Source: Alphaproteobacteria bacterium (lineage in GTDB: Bacteria; Pseudomonadota; Gammaproteobacteria; JAGOUN01). From it: DNA of 16,956 nucleotides. Below, in pieces: positions 1 through 6,710 of this stretch (positions within the stretch are counted from its first letter, which is position 1; each line of letters starts with the position of its first letter). Where the stretch lies: assembly GCA_021151585.1 (NCBI GenBank), contig JAGKWX010000031.1, forward strand, positions 1 to 16,956, written 5' to 3'. The notes under the pieces are model-generated. The model had not been told where the DNA came from and ran no database searches. It saw nothing but the letters and a program-made list of their open reading frames with translations. The translations under genes and the position numbers were made by a program.

Positions 1-1028
1 TCATATACAGAACTAATTTTTTCTCGCCAATAAGCAATATCAATGTATTGAATATTATTTTTTAACAGAGCTGACTTTTCAACAAGGCAAAAAAAGTATA
101 AATTTTCTATTTCTGAAATGATTTTTTCATACATAGAATGCGGAGCATCATAATAACTGATAATAATAAGATAAAATTGTATTATTATATTTCTTAAAAT
201 ATGAATATCTTTAAAAGCACTAAGACGCCTACTCAAGCTAATTAATAACTCAAGCGCCTTAGAAAATAACATTACATGTAGTGATGGAATACCATTAATA
301 TTTATCAACTCTTGAATATCAAATGCCTCAAGAAAAAAATTTCTATTTTCATCTTCGCCGTTCATAGCCTGACAAAGCGCTAAAAAATCATTGAATTTTT
401 TCTCACACCCCAGAATTTGTAAAATGCACATCAACTGTTTATCAGCTGACTGACACATCCCATAAAATACTTGTTTTATACTTGCTTGAACCTCTAGGTA
501 CAGCGAAGCATCAAGGCACTCTTTTGCATCAGCAAACAAGGTTTTCGCTTGCTCAAAATCAAATTGCGCAATCCGATGACCTATGCTCGCAATATAATAC
601 ATTTCATTACCTACATAGCTCTTAGGATCAAGCAAATCTATGGCTTGCTTATAATATTTAAGCGATGAATCACGTAATTCTTGGCTATTTTTCTGATCAA
701 ATATCACAGATGAACTAGCTTTATCAATCAATAATGTCACATCAGCAGCAAGATGGCTTTCATAATAATATTGCGCCAGCAATAAGCTTGCCGTCACTTT
801 GAGTGAAGTATCTTTATTTTTTTTAAGCGCAGCTTCTCCGCGACCTATAAACTCTAGATTGAATGAAGATAAATGACCCTGATCATTTAAACAATCTTGA
901 GCTTGACTTATCCAGCTATCTAAAGACATAGAAGGTGTTGAGCTAGACTTAGTAGCAACTGATTTGTTTACATGGACTGATGACTTTATAGACGACAAAT
1001 GATGTTGCTTTATTAAACTACGCTTCAT
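1..1028 (-). CDS. Helical-repeat (TPR-like) protein of unknown function, 3' end outside window
   Basis: The frame is open without a stop from the ATG at 1028 to the left edge, giving 342 codons with the C-terminus missing. The product has a Ser/Lys-rich, probably disordered N-terminus (about residues 1-35) and is then almost wholly helical. Tyr- and Leu-rich segments such as SLKYYKQAIDLLDP (about 122-135), followed by FEQAKTLFADAKECL, look like degenerate TPR or Sel1-type helix pairs. No signal peptide or catalytic motif is visible. The start is supported by AGGA about six bases upstream and by a promoter at 1057-1085. It occupies the place where nuoG would be expected after nuoF. A secreted effector is possible given the likely Legionellales background, but nothing in the visible sequence proves it. 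I do not recognise the gene. Confidence 0.8.
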   Translation of the reverse strand, partial: MKRSLIKQHHLSSIKSSVHVNKSVATKSSSTPSMSLDSWISQAQDCLNDQGHLSSFNLEFIGRGEAALKKNKDTSLKVTASLLLAQYYYESHLAADVTLLIDKASSSVIFDQKNSQELRDSSLKYYKQAIDLLDPKSYVGNEMYYIASIGHRIAQFDFEQAKTLFADAKECLDASLYLEVQASIKQVFYGMCQSADKQLMCILQILGCEKKFNDFLALCQAMNGEDENRNFFLEAFDIQELININGIPSLHVMLFSKALELLISLSRRLSAFKDIHILRNIIIQFYLIIISYYDAPHSMYEKIISEIENLYFFCLVEKSALLKNNIQYIDIAYWREKISSVY

Positions 1029-1056
1029 AGAGATCCTGTTGCAAGATTGTGTTATT

Positions 1057-1085
1057 TTTATATTTGCATTACAACAGACTGATAA
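1057..1085 (-). promoter_or_regulatory. Sigma70-type promoter of the helical-repeat gene
   Basis: On the minus strand a TTATCA -35 hexamer (1085-1080) and a TATAAA -10 hexamer (1062-1057) are separated by exactly 17 bases. The -10 lies about 28 bases before the ATG at 1028, leaving a short leader that contains the AGGA ribosome binding site. The gene downstream of nuoF can therefore be transcribed independently of the nuo operon. Confidence 0.5.
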
Positions 1086-1167
1086 TAGCAACTATCAGCC
1101 CAGCCTAAAAATGATAATTACTCTCTAAAGCCGATCAGCCATCATAAATAATTAAACATTGCCAAAA

Positions 1168-2454
1168 TTAAGATACGGAACCGACTTTACATTTTTTATT
1201 TTTAACATGATATTCAAATTCCTCGCGGAAATGTTTCAAAAACCCTCCGACAGGCCATGCCGCTGCTTCACCAAAAGCACAAATTGTACGCCCCTCTATA
1301 TTTTTAGCCGCGCGCTGCAAGGTGTCAATATCTTGTAAATAGGCATCACCCGCTTCAATACGCGAAACTAAACGCGCTAACCAACCTGTACCTTCACGAC
1401 ATGGAGTGCATTGACCGCAAGACTCTTCAGCGTAAAAATGTGACAAACGTTCTAGAGCTTTGACCATACACGTATCTTCATTCATAACAATCACCGCACC
1501 AGAACCTAATGAAGACCCCGCCTTCTGCAAAGAATCATAATCCATATCACATTCCATAATGATATCAGCAGGCAACACAGGCATAGAACTACCACCAGGA
1601 ATTACAGCTTTTAATTTTTTTCCATCTTTCATTCCGCCAGCTAATTCTAATAAAGTTTTAAATGGCGTACCTAACGGCAGTTCAAAATTACCTGGCTTAT
1701 TCACATGACCTGAAACGCAAAAAATTTTTGTGCCGCCATTATTAGGCTTACCTAAACCTAAAAACCATTCCGGCCCCTTTTCTAAAATAACTGGGACAGA
1801 AGCAAAAGTTTCAACATTATTCACCGTAGTTGGCTTACCGTATAAACCAACATTCGCAGGAAATGGCGGCTTAAATCGTGGCTGACCTTTTTTCCCTTCC
1901 AGTGACTCCATCAACGCAGTTTCTTCACCACATATATAAGCACCCGCACCTATAACCTGGTTTAATTGAAAAGAAAAACCAGAATTAAAAAGATTATCGC
2001 CCAACAACCCGGCATTTCTAGCTTCTTCAAGCGCCGCATCAACACGCGCAATTGGCTCTTTAAACTCACCGCGAGTATAAATATAACCAAAAGGAATACC
2101 CATAATATAGGCACCAATGCACATCCCTTCAATTAATTGATGGGGATTAAAACGTAATATATCACGATCTTTACATGTACCCGGCTCGCCTTCATCGGCA
2201 TTACAAATTAGGTATTTTGGACCAGGAGTTTCTGGCTTAATAAAACTCCATTTGATCCCCGTTGAAAAACCCGCGCCACCACGCCCTCGCAACGAAGAAG
2301 CTTTAATTTTTTCAAGCAATTCCGCAGGAGGTGTTTTTTCTTCAAGGATTTTCTTCCAGACAGCGTAACCACCGATACTTTCGTAAGTAGCAAGCAACCA
2401 GGGTTGATCTAAATGCAATGTACGGTAGCAAACTTGGTTTAACGCAATAACCAT
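1168..2454 (-). CDS. nuoF: NADH-quinone oxidoreductase subunit F (complex I, NADH/FMN-binding)
   Basis: NuoF is the 51-kDa subunit that oxidises NADH. It carries FMN and the N3 [4Fe-4S] cluster in the cytoplasmic arm of complex I. The 428 residues are full length for the family. The Gly-rich NADH/FMN motif GRGGAGFSTG is at 57-66, NADEGEPGTCKDR is near 85-97, GAYICGEETAL is near 171-181, and the cluster ligands are C346, C349, C352 (ESCGQCTPCREG) and C392. The ATG is preceded by a strong ribosome binding site, AGAGGGGA, with six bases of spacing. It starts 25 bases after nuoE and is the last nuo gene here: nuoG does not follow. All the cofactor residues I can check are present. Confidence 0.97.
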   Translation of the reverse strand: MVIALNQVCYRTLHLDQPWLLATYESIGGYAVWKKILEEKTPPAELLEKIKASSLRGRGGAGFSTGIKWSFIKPETPGPKYLICNADEGEPGTCKDRDILRFNPHQLIEGMCIGAYIMGIPFGYIYTRGEFKEPIARVDAALEEARNAGLLGDNLFNSGFSFQLNQVIGAGAYICGEETALMESLEGKKGQPRFKPPFPANVGLYGKPTTVNNVETFASVPVILEKGPEWFLGLGKPNNGGTKIFCVSGHVNKPGNFELPLGTPFKTLLELAGGMKDGKKLKAVIPGGSSMPVLPADIIMECDMDYDSLQKAGSSLGSGAVIVMNEDTCMVKALERLSHFYAEESCGQCTPCREGTGWLARLVSRIEAGDAYLQDIDTLQRAAKNIEGRTICAFGEAAAWPVGGFLKHFREEFEYHVKNKKCKVGSVS

Positions 2455-2479
2455 TTTTTGTCCCCTCTGACTGTGGTTT

Positions 2480-2998
2480 TTATTCTAGCTCTTCCAAAAT
2501 TTTATCAATTTTCTCAGGCGTTAGGGCTTCATGATAATCTCGATTAATTTCACAGACTGGCGCACAAACACAAGCAGCCAAACACTCAACTGCACGCAGG
2601 GTGAATTTACCATCGGGAGTTGTTTCACCGACTTTAATACCCAAACGACTTTCAAAATGTTTAACCATATCTTCTGCACCAGTTAACATGCATGAAATAT
2701 TAGTGCATACATTAATTTTGTATTTACCCACTTCGTTCAAATCAAACATACTGTAAAAGCTAGCGACTTCATAGACAGCGATTCGTGACATATCTAAATA
2801 GTCTGCCACCGCATCCAACAACTCTCGCGATATCCAACCTTGATGGTAATTTTGCACAGTGTGTAGAGCAGAAATCACCGCAGATTGCTTGCGATCGGGA
2901 GGATATTTAGCAAGCCAGCGATCAATTTCCGCGCAAATTTCGGGGGCTAGAGTAGCAGCAATCATTTGTTTTGACCCACTAAAAATAATTTTAAGCAT
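2480..2998 (-). CDS. nuoE: NADH-quinone oxidoreductase subunit E (complex I, [2Fe-2S])
   Basis: NuoE is the 24-kDa thioredoxin-like subunit that carries the N1a [2Fe-2S] cluster and pairs with NuoF. The ligands are C98 and C103 (VCTNISC) and C139 and C143 (ECLAAC). The helical N-terminal part (about 20-85) has the usual SALHTVQ and VYEVASFYSMF segments. Length is 172 residues from the outer ATG. That ATG has no ribosome binding site, whereas the internal ATG at 2965 (Met12) follows an AGTGGG run and gives an N-terminus closer to relatives I remember, so translation may start there. The gap to nuoD is 87 bases, long for this operon, and I see nothing recognisable in it. Two extra cysteines (C145, C149) follow the cluster motif. 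Confidence 0.96.
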   Translation of the reverse strand: MLKIIFSGSKQMIAATLAPEICAEIDRWLAKYPPDRKQSAVISALHTVQNYHQGWISRELLDAVADYLDMSRIAVYEVASFYSMFDLNEVGKYKINVCTNISCMLTGAEDMVKHFESRLGIKVGETTPDGKFTLRAVECLAACVCAPVCEINRDYHEALTPEKIDKILEELE

Positions 2999-3085
2999 TT
3001 TACATCAAAAACAACCGTTTTTACAAACGCCACTGTATATTTACTATCTTGTCTACAATGGCTATGTTTATCAAACGACTGTTTT

Positions 3086-4336
3086 TTATCGATCAATTTC
3101 GCCAAACACAATATCTTGACTTGAAAGAATGGCAACCACGTCAGCGAGCATATGACCGCGAGACATTTCATCCAAGCTCGCCAAATGCGCAAATCCAGCC
3201 GCACGCACCTTTAAGCGGTAAGGTTTATTCGCACCATCAGAGACTAAATAAATACCAAATTCACCTTTTGGGTGTTCGACTGCTGCGTAGCATTCGCCTT
3301 CTGGCACACAAAAACCTTCGGTAAATAATTTAAAATGATGAATTAAAGACTCCATATTACTTTTCATACTCACGCGCGATGGCGGCACAATTTTATGATT
3401 ATCGGCAATAACCGGACCTGGATTTTCACGCAACCAAGTAACACATTGCTTAATGATTCGATTTGACTGCCGCATTTCCTCTACGCGCACAAGATAACGA
3501 TCATAGCAATCCCCTTTCGTCCCAACCGGAATATCAAATTGCAATTTATCATAGACTTCATAGGGCTGTTTTTTTCTCAAATCCCAAGCAATACCAGAAC
3601 CACGCAACATCGGACCAGTAAACCCTAATTGAATAGCACGCTCAGGCGAAACAATACCAATATCAACAGTTCGCTGCTTCCAAATACGATTATCTGTTAA
3701 TAAAGTCTCATACTCATCAATACATTTCGGAAAACGTTGCACGAAATCTTCAATAAAATCTAACAAAGAACCTTGACGCGCCTCGTTTTTCTTATGAAGC
3801 TCCACTTGACTTCGTAAATTAGAATGATATTGCGGCATACGTTCCGGCAAATCACGATATACTCCACCAGGACGATAATAAGCGGCATGCATACGAGCAC
3901 CAGAGACAGCTTCGTAGCAATCCATTAAATCCTCTCGTTCACGAAAGGTATATAAAAACATCGTCATGGCACCTAAATCTAAACCGTGCGCACCAAGCCA
4001 CAACAAATGATTTAAAATTCGTGTGATTTCATCAAACATAACCCGAATATATTGTGCGCGCTCTGGCACTTGCACGCCTAATAACTTTTCGATTGCTAGA
4101 ACGTACGCGTGCTCATTACACATCATAGAAACATAATCTAAGCGATCCATATAACCAATACTTTGATTAAACGGCTTGGTTTCAGCAAGTTTCTCAGTAC
4201 CACGATGCAATAAACCAATATGTGGATCAGCTTTTTTCACCACCTCACCATCTAATTCCAAAATCAAACGCAAAACACCATGCGCAGCAGGATGTTGTGG
4301 GCCGAAGTTTAAAGTATAGCTTTTAATTTCTGACAT
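3086..4336 (-). CDS. nuoD: NADH-quinone oxidoreductase subunit D (complex I, quinone site)
   Basis: NuoD is the 49-kDa subunit, related to the large subunit of [NiFe] hydrogenases, that forms the quinone-binding cavity with NuoB. The 416 residues match the separate (unfused) NuoD family. The N-terminus has GPQHPAAHGVLRL (12-24); its second His (H19) corresponds by motif to the quinone-contacting His. It is followed by LLHRGTEKL (about 42-50) and GYMDRLDYVSMMCNEHAY (61-78). The C-terminus ends with the conserved DIVFGEIDR. Upstream spacing to nuoC is 63 bases. The ATG lacks a strong ribosome binding site (only GGTAAAAATCT precedes it). NuoC and NuoD are separate here, unlike the fused form in E. 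coli. Confidence 0.97.
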   Translation of the reverse strand: MSEIKSYTLNFGPQHPAAHGVLRLILELDGEVVKKADPHIGLLHRGTEKLAETKPFNQSIGYMDRLDYVSMMCNEHAYVLAIEKLLGVQVPERAQYIRVMFDEITRILNHLLWLGAHGLDLGAMTMFLYTFREREDLMDCYEAVSGARMHAAYYRPGGVYRDLPERMPQYHSNLRSQVELHKKNEARQGSLLDFIEDFVQRFPKCIDEYETLLTDNRIWKQRTVDIGIVSPERAIQLGFTGPMLRGSGIAWDLRKKQPYEVYDKLQFDIPVGTKGDCYDRYLVRVEEMRQSNRIIKQCVTWLRENPGPVIADNHKIVPPSRVSMKSNMESLIHHFKLFTEGFCVPEGECYAAVEHPKGEFGIYLVSDGANKPYRLKVRAAGFAHLASLDEMSRGHMLADVVAILSSQDIVFGEIDR

Positions 4337-4399
4337 AGATTTTTACCAATTAATTCATTGTTCGTTCAAAAGGACGAGCATAAGAAACTGCTCTTACAG

Positions 4400-5119
4400 T
4401 TACATATACCTTTCATCTTCGCGGATAACCTTAGGCACTAAAGTGCGTGGCTGAATATCCACAGGCTCATAAATCACACGGCCTTGTTCCGCATCATATC
4501 GCACCTGAACATGGCCGCTGAGCGGAAAATCCTTCCGGAATGGATGGCCAACAAAACCATAGTCGGTTAAAATTCGACGCAAATCCGGGTGGCCATTAAA
4601 ATATACACCAAACAAATCATACGCTTCGCGCTCAAACCAATTTGCTGATGGCCAAATATCGACAACAGAAGGAACTTCTAATGTTTTTTCGTCTATAAAA
4701 ACTTTAATCCGTAAACGTTGATTACGTGTTAAGGATAACAAATGATAAACAACGGCGAAGCGCTGCTTTATTGTAGTATCCGCAGAAGACCACCCTTCTT
4801 GAGGTTGCTGTAAGGTCGAACAAGGCGCACACCTAAGCGACTCTACGCGTGATAACGTCGCATCAACCCCTCGGTCAAATCCTTGCGACGTCGCGCTTTG
4901 TGTTTGCCATTCCACGTGCCCATAAGTCAAATAATCGACCACCGTCACATCGATAAGTTGATTAAATTGAAAATCAGACTCATCACGCAATTTCAAAGAG
5001 ATGTTTTTTATTTCTGCAGCATCAACAACAATAGTTATTTCATCACGAAATTCATGATGCTGATTAATTAAGCCAGTAAAATGGCTTAGAAGATTGTGTA
5101 TTAAAATATTATCAGTCAT
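4400..5119 (-). CDS. nuoC: NADH-quinone oxidoreductase subunit C (complex I), with an apparent in-frame insert
   Basis: NuoC is the 30-kDa subunit of the peripheral arm, which docks on NuoD and NuoB. Conserved segments are FAVVYHLLSL (121-130), RLRIKVF (135-141), the signature around SVVDIWPSANWFEREAYDLFG (151-171), then GHPDLRRILTDYGF and GHPFRKDFPL. The end, REDERYM, is normal for gammaproteobacteria. The ATG is preceded by AAGG about eight bases upstream. Residues about 88-117, between GFDRGVDATL and KQRFAVVYHLL, do not look like NuoC. This stretch is Cys-, Ser- and Gln-rich, and its DNA contains two palindromes (4784-4799 and 4815-4841). The region is naturally variable in length in this family, so a repeat insertion is an inference. 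Confidence 0.95.
   Translation of the reverse strand: MTDNILIHNLLSHFTGLINQHHEFRDEITIVVDAAEIKNISLKLRDESDFQFNQLIDVTVVDYLTYGHVEWQTQSATSQGFDRGVDATLSRVESLRCAPCSTLQQPQEGWSSADTTIKQRFAVVYHLLSLTRNQRLRIKVFIDEKTLEVPSVVDIWPSANWFEREAYDLFGVYFNGHPDLRRILTDYGFVGHPFRKDFPLSGHVQVRYDAEQGRVIYEPVDIQPRTLVPKVIREDERYM
4784..4841. repeat. Pair of palindromes inside nuoC, possible inserted element
   Basis: One palindrome is AGAAG-N6-CTTCT at 4784-4799. The second spans 4815-4841 and has nested arms: GTCG/CGAC outside, and AGGCG/CACCT (one G-T mismatch) inside. Together they encode the atypical stretch around residues 93-112 of NuoC. This resembles the in-frame palindromic elements known inside genes of some intracellular bacteria, but I cannot confirm it without finding other copies. 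Confidence 0.4.
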
Positions 5120-5131
5120 TGCTTTGCCTTA

Positions 5132-5160
5132 CTCGGGCAACCGCAAAGAGTTGCCCCTAC
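5132..5160. repeat. GGGCAAC/GTTGCCC hairpin repeat between nuoB and nuoC
   Basis: GGGCAAC (5135-5141) and GTTGCCC (5150-5156) form a perfect 7-bp stem with an 8-base loop, flanked by CTAC on one side and CTC on the other. On the minus strand it begins GTAGGGGCAAC, which resembles a small palindromic repeat I remember from many bacterial genomes (GTAGGGGC...GCCC type). It occupies most of the 75-base gap between nuoB and nuoC and would be transcribed in the nuo mRNA. There is no T run, so it is not an intrinsic terminator. Confidence 0.6.
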
Positions 5161-5194
5161 AATCAATTCATTCATCAATATCATCGCAAAAAAA

Positions 5195-5674
5195 TTATTT
5201 TTTCCGCGAAATTTTATTTTTACGCTTAATTTTATTTTGCAATTGCATGACGCCATACATCAAGGCTTCCGCTGTTGGCGGGCAACCCGGAACATAAATA
5301 TCGACCGGCACAATTCGATCACAACCGCGCACCACAGAGTAAGAGTAATGATAATAACCGCCGCCATTTGCACAAGATCCCATGGAAATTACCCATTTAG
5401 GCTCAGCCATTTGATCATAAACTTGGCGTAATGCAGGCGCCATTTTATTACACAATGTTCCAGCAACAATCATCACATCGGATTGTCGTGGACTCGGACG
5501 AAAAACAACACCAAAACGATCTAGATCATAACGATTTGCACCCGCTTGCATCATTTCTACCGCACAACACGCTAAACCAAAGGTCATTGGCCACAAAGAA
5601 CCCGTACGCGCCCAATCCAACAACTGATCAACCGTAGTCGTAATAAATCCGGGATTGCCTGTTTTTATTCCCAT
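5195..5674 (-). CDS. nuoB: NADH-quinone oxidoreductase subunit B (complex I, cluster N2)
   Basis: NuoB is the PSST-type subunit carrying N2, the last [4Fe-4S] cluster before quinone. The tandem Cys pair is in FGLACCAVEM, with further ligands in MGSCANGG and VPGCPPTAEAL. SPRQSDVMIVAGTLCNKMAPAL and the GGYYHYSYSVVRGCDRIVPVD region are conserved. I chose the ATG at 5674 (MGIKTGNPGF), giving 159 residues. It overlaps the end of nuoA by 10 bases, follows AAAGGGTGG at good spacing, and gives the N-terminal length I remember for relatives. An upstream in-frame ATG at 5695 adds seven residues but has no ribosome binding site. The C-terminus is a lysine/arginine-rich tail. Confidence 0.95.
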   Translation of the reverse strand: MGIKTGNPGFITTTVDQLLDWARTGSLWPMTFGLACCAVEMMQAGANRYDLDRFGVVFRPSPRQSDVMIVAGTLCNKMAPALRQVYDQMAEPKWVISMGSCANGGGYYHYSYSVVRGCDRIVPVDIYVPGCPPTAEALMYGVMQLQNKIKRKNKISRKK

Positions 5675-6021
5675 TCTAAGCCACCCTTTCGCCATTCATA
5701 AATAAAACCAACGACTAATAAAGCTAAAAATACCGCTATTGTCACCACCGCCCATACACCCAAGTGCCGGAAAACAACTGCCCAAGGCACAAGAAAAGCA
5801 GTTTCTAAATCAAATAAAATAAATAGAATGGCAACTAGATAAAACCGAACATCAAAAGGCAATCGTGCAGAACCTTCGGGTTCAAAACCACATTCATAAG
5901 TTGATAATTTGGCTGCATTTGGAGCTTTAGGGGCGATTAACCAAGATAATACAGGTAAGGCAACACCAATACCAAAACCAATGGCAATCATAACAAGAAT
6001 GGAAAAGTAGTTTTCTAGCAT
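5665..6021 (-). CDS. nuoA: NADH-quinone oxidoreductase subunit A (complex I, membrane)
   Basis: NuoA is a small membrane subunit at the junction of the hydrophilic and membrane arms. The 118 residues contain three hydrophobic segments at about 6-29, 60-82 and 89-109. The conserved loop motif YECGFEPEG is at 42-50 and DLETAFLVPW at 71-80. It is the first gene of the nuo operon. Upstream lies a possible -10 hexamer and an inverted repeat. Its stop codon overlaps the chosen nuoB start region, which suggests translational coupling. Length and topology are normal. Confidence 0.96.
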   Translation of the reverse strand: MLENYFSILVMIAIGFGIGVALPVLSWLIAPKAPNAAKLSTYECGFEPEGSARLPFDVRFYLVAILFILFDLETAFLVPWAVVFRHLGVWAVVTIAVFLALLVVGFIYEWRKGGLEWE

Positions 6022-6047
6022 TGATTCTAATCTCTCAACATTTAATC

Positions 6048-6053
6048 ATCATA
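6048..6053 (-). promoter_or_regulatory. nuoA: Possible -10 element for the nuo operon
   Basis: TATGAT (five of six bases of the consensus) on the minus strand lies 26 bases before the nuoA ATG. No convincing -35 hexamer is at the right distance (best is TTCGTT, spacer 16), so the promoter is tentative. The operon may instead be read through from secG and the tRNA. Confidence 0.25.
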
Positions 6054-6082
6054 TCTGCTATGTCATACCAACGAATGGCGAC

Positions 6083-6121
6083 GGCCAGTCTTAAATGCTA
6101 TTAACCAAGGTAAGACCGGCC
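6083..6121. repeat. 11-bp inverted repeat upstream of nuoA
   Basis: GGCCAGTCTTA (6083-6093) and TAAGACCGGCC (6111-6121) are complementary except at one position, with a 17-base loop. The flanking sequence from about 6062 (GTCATACCAACGAATGG) looks like a worn copy of the GTCATNCC-GCGAA-GG type of dispersed bacterial palindrome. It sits between the tRNA-Leu 3' end and nuoA. No T tract follows on the minus strand, so it is unlikely to be an intrinsic terminator, though it could be an RNA processing or stability element. Confidence 0.55.
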
Positions 6122-6183
6122 CCCAGCTTTTACTAGGGTAACACAGTAACTAGAGTCTATTAAATTTTAACATCTTTTATATT

Positions 6184-6268
6184 TGGTACCGACGGCGAGA
6201 CTCGAACTCGCACGACTTTCATCACCACCCCCTCAAGATGGCGTGTCTACCAATTCCACCACGTCGGC
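6184..6268 (-). tRNA. tRNA-Leu (anticodon GAG)
   Basis: The minus strand begins GCCGACG and ends CGTCGGTA plus CCA, giving a 7-bp acceptor stem with one terminal G-U pair and an encoded CCA tail. The anticodon arm is CCATC-TTGAGGG-GGTGG, giving GAG, which reads CUC and CUU leucine codons. The T arm is GCGAG-TTCGAGT-CTCGC. The long variable arm between anticodon and T arms makes it a class II tRNA, as expected for Leu. It is 85 bases long. It lies 33 bases after secG and is probably cotranscribed with it. The secG-tRNA-Leu-nuoA arrangement is one I recall from Legionella-type genomes. Confidence 0.96.
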
Positions 6269-6301
6269 ATATCTTTCTTATGATAACACTTGTTTAATCG
6301 T

Positions 6302-6640
6302 TTAAACACCCGGCTTAATAGGCGCTTGAGGCGCACCAGTCGAATTGATTTGTTTTACAGGCGTTGTTAAACCTGGAATATCCGCTTCTTCAGCAGCATC
6401 TTTAGCATTATGTGCTGCGAGATAAGTTAAAGCAATACTTGTCGCAAAAAATGCAATGGCAAAACCACCGGTTAATTTATATAAAAAACCTCGCGAACCA
6501 CGACTACCAAAAACTGTCCCTGATGCACCACTACCAAAAGCCACCCCAGCAGTAGCGCCTTTACCTTGTTGCACAAGCACTAATGCAATTAAACATACCG
6601 CAATTAGTATATGAAAAATTAAAACAATTTGAACACCCAC
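6302..6640 (-). CDS. secG: Protein translocase subunit SecG
   Basis: SecG is the small auxiliary subunit of the SecYEG protein-export channel in the inner membrane. The 112 residues show the two expected membrane segments at about 3-23 and 52-76. Between them is the conserved loop VQQGKGATAGVAFGSGAS with GTVFGSRG (23-48), and a hydrophilic Pro/Ala-rich tail follows. The start is GTG at 6640: AGGGG sits six bases upstream at ideal spacing, whereas the nearby ATG at 6645 is in another frame and too close to it. It follows tpiA by 70 bases, the order common in gammaproteobacteria. Confidence 0.95.
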   Translation of the reverse strand: MGVQIVLIFHILIAVCLIALVLVQQGKGATAGVAFGSGASGTVFGSRGSRGFLYKLTGGFAIAFFATSIALTYLAAHNAKDAAEEADIPGLTTPVKQINSTGAPQAPIKPGV

Positions 6641-6667
6641 TTCATACCCCTATCTACATTGACTTTA

Positions 6668-6700
6668 CCACACCAGCGAAAGCTGGCACCCAGTCTAATC
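6668..6700. repeat. Dispersed palindromic repeat between tpiA and secG
   Basis: CCAGC-GAAA-GCTGG (6673-6686) is a perfect 5-bp stem with a GAAA loop, followed by CACCCAGTCT. This fits the widespread 'CCNGCGAAAGCNGG...CCAGT' palindromic repeat known from many proteobacteria. No T run follows in either direction. It fills much of the tpiA-secG gap. Confidence 0.6.
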
Positions 6701-6710
6701 TTAAAAAAAT

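Noticed and set aside
1079..1098. CTGATA...TATCAG hairpin after nuoF as a rho-independent terminator
   Set aside because: The stem is only six pairs of A/T-rich sequence with no T tract after it, and it overlaps the -35 of the next gene's promoter.
2962..3204. 80-codon minus-strand frame across the nuoD-nuoE gap
   Set aside because: It overlaps the conserved C-terminus of nuoD in another frame and resembles nothing known.
5675..5695. Upstream ATG for nuoB at 5695
   Set aside because: It has no ribosome binding site and would overlap nuoA by 31 bases; the ATG at 5674 has a good site and a normal N-terminus.
6668..6700. Hairpin after tpiA as an intrinsic terminator
   Set aside because: There is no T run on the minus strand after the stem, and the sequence matches a dispersed repeat instead.
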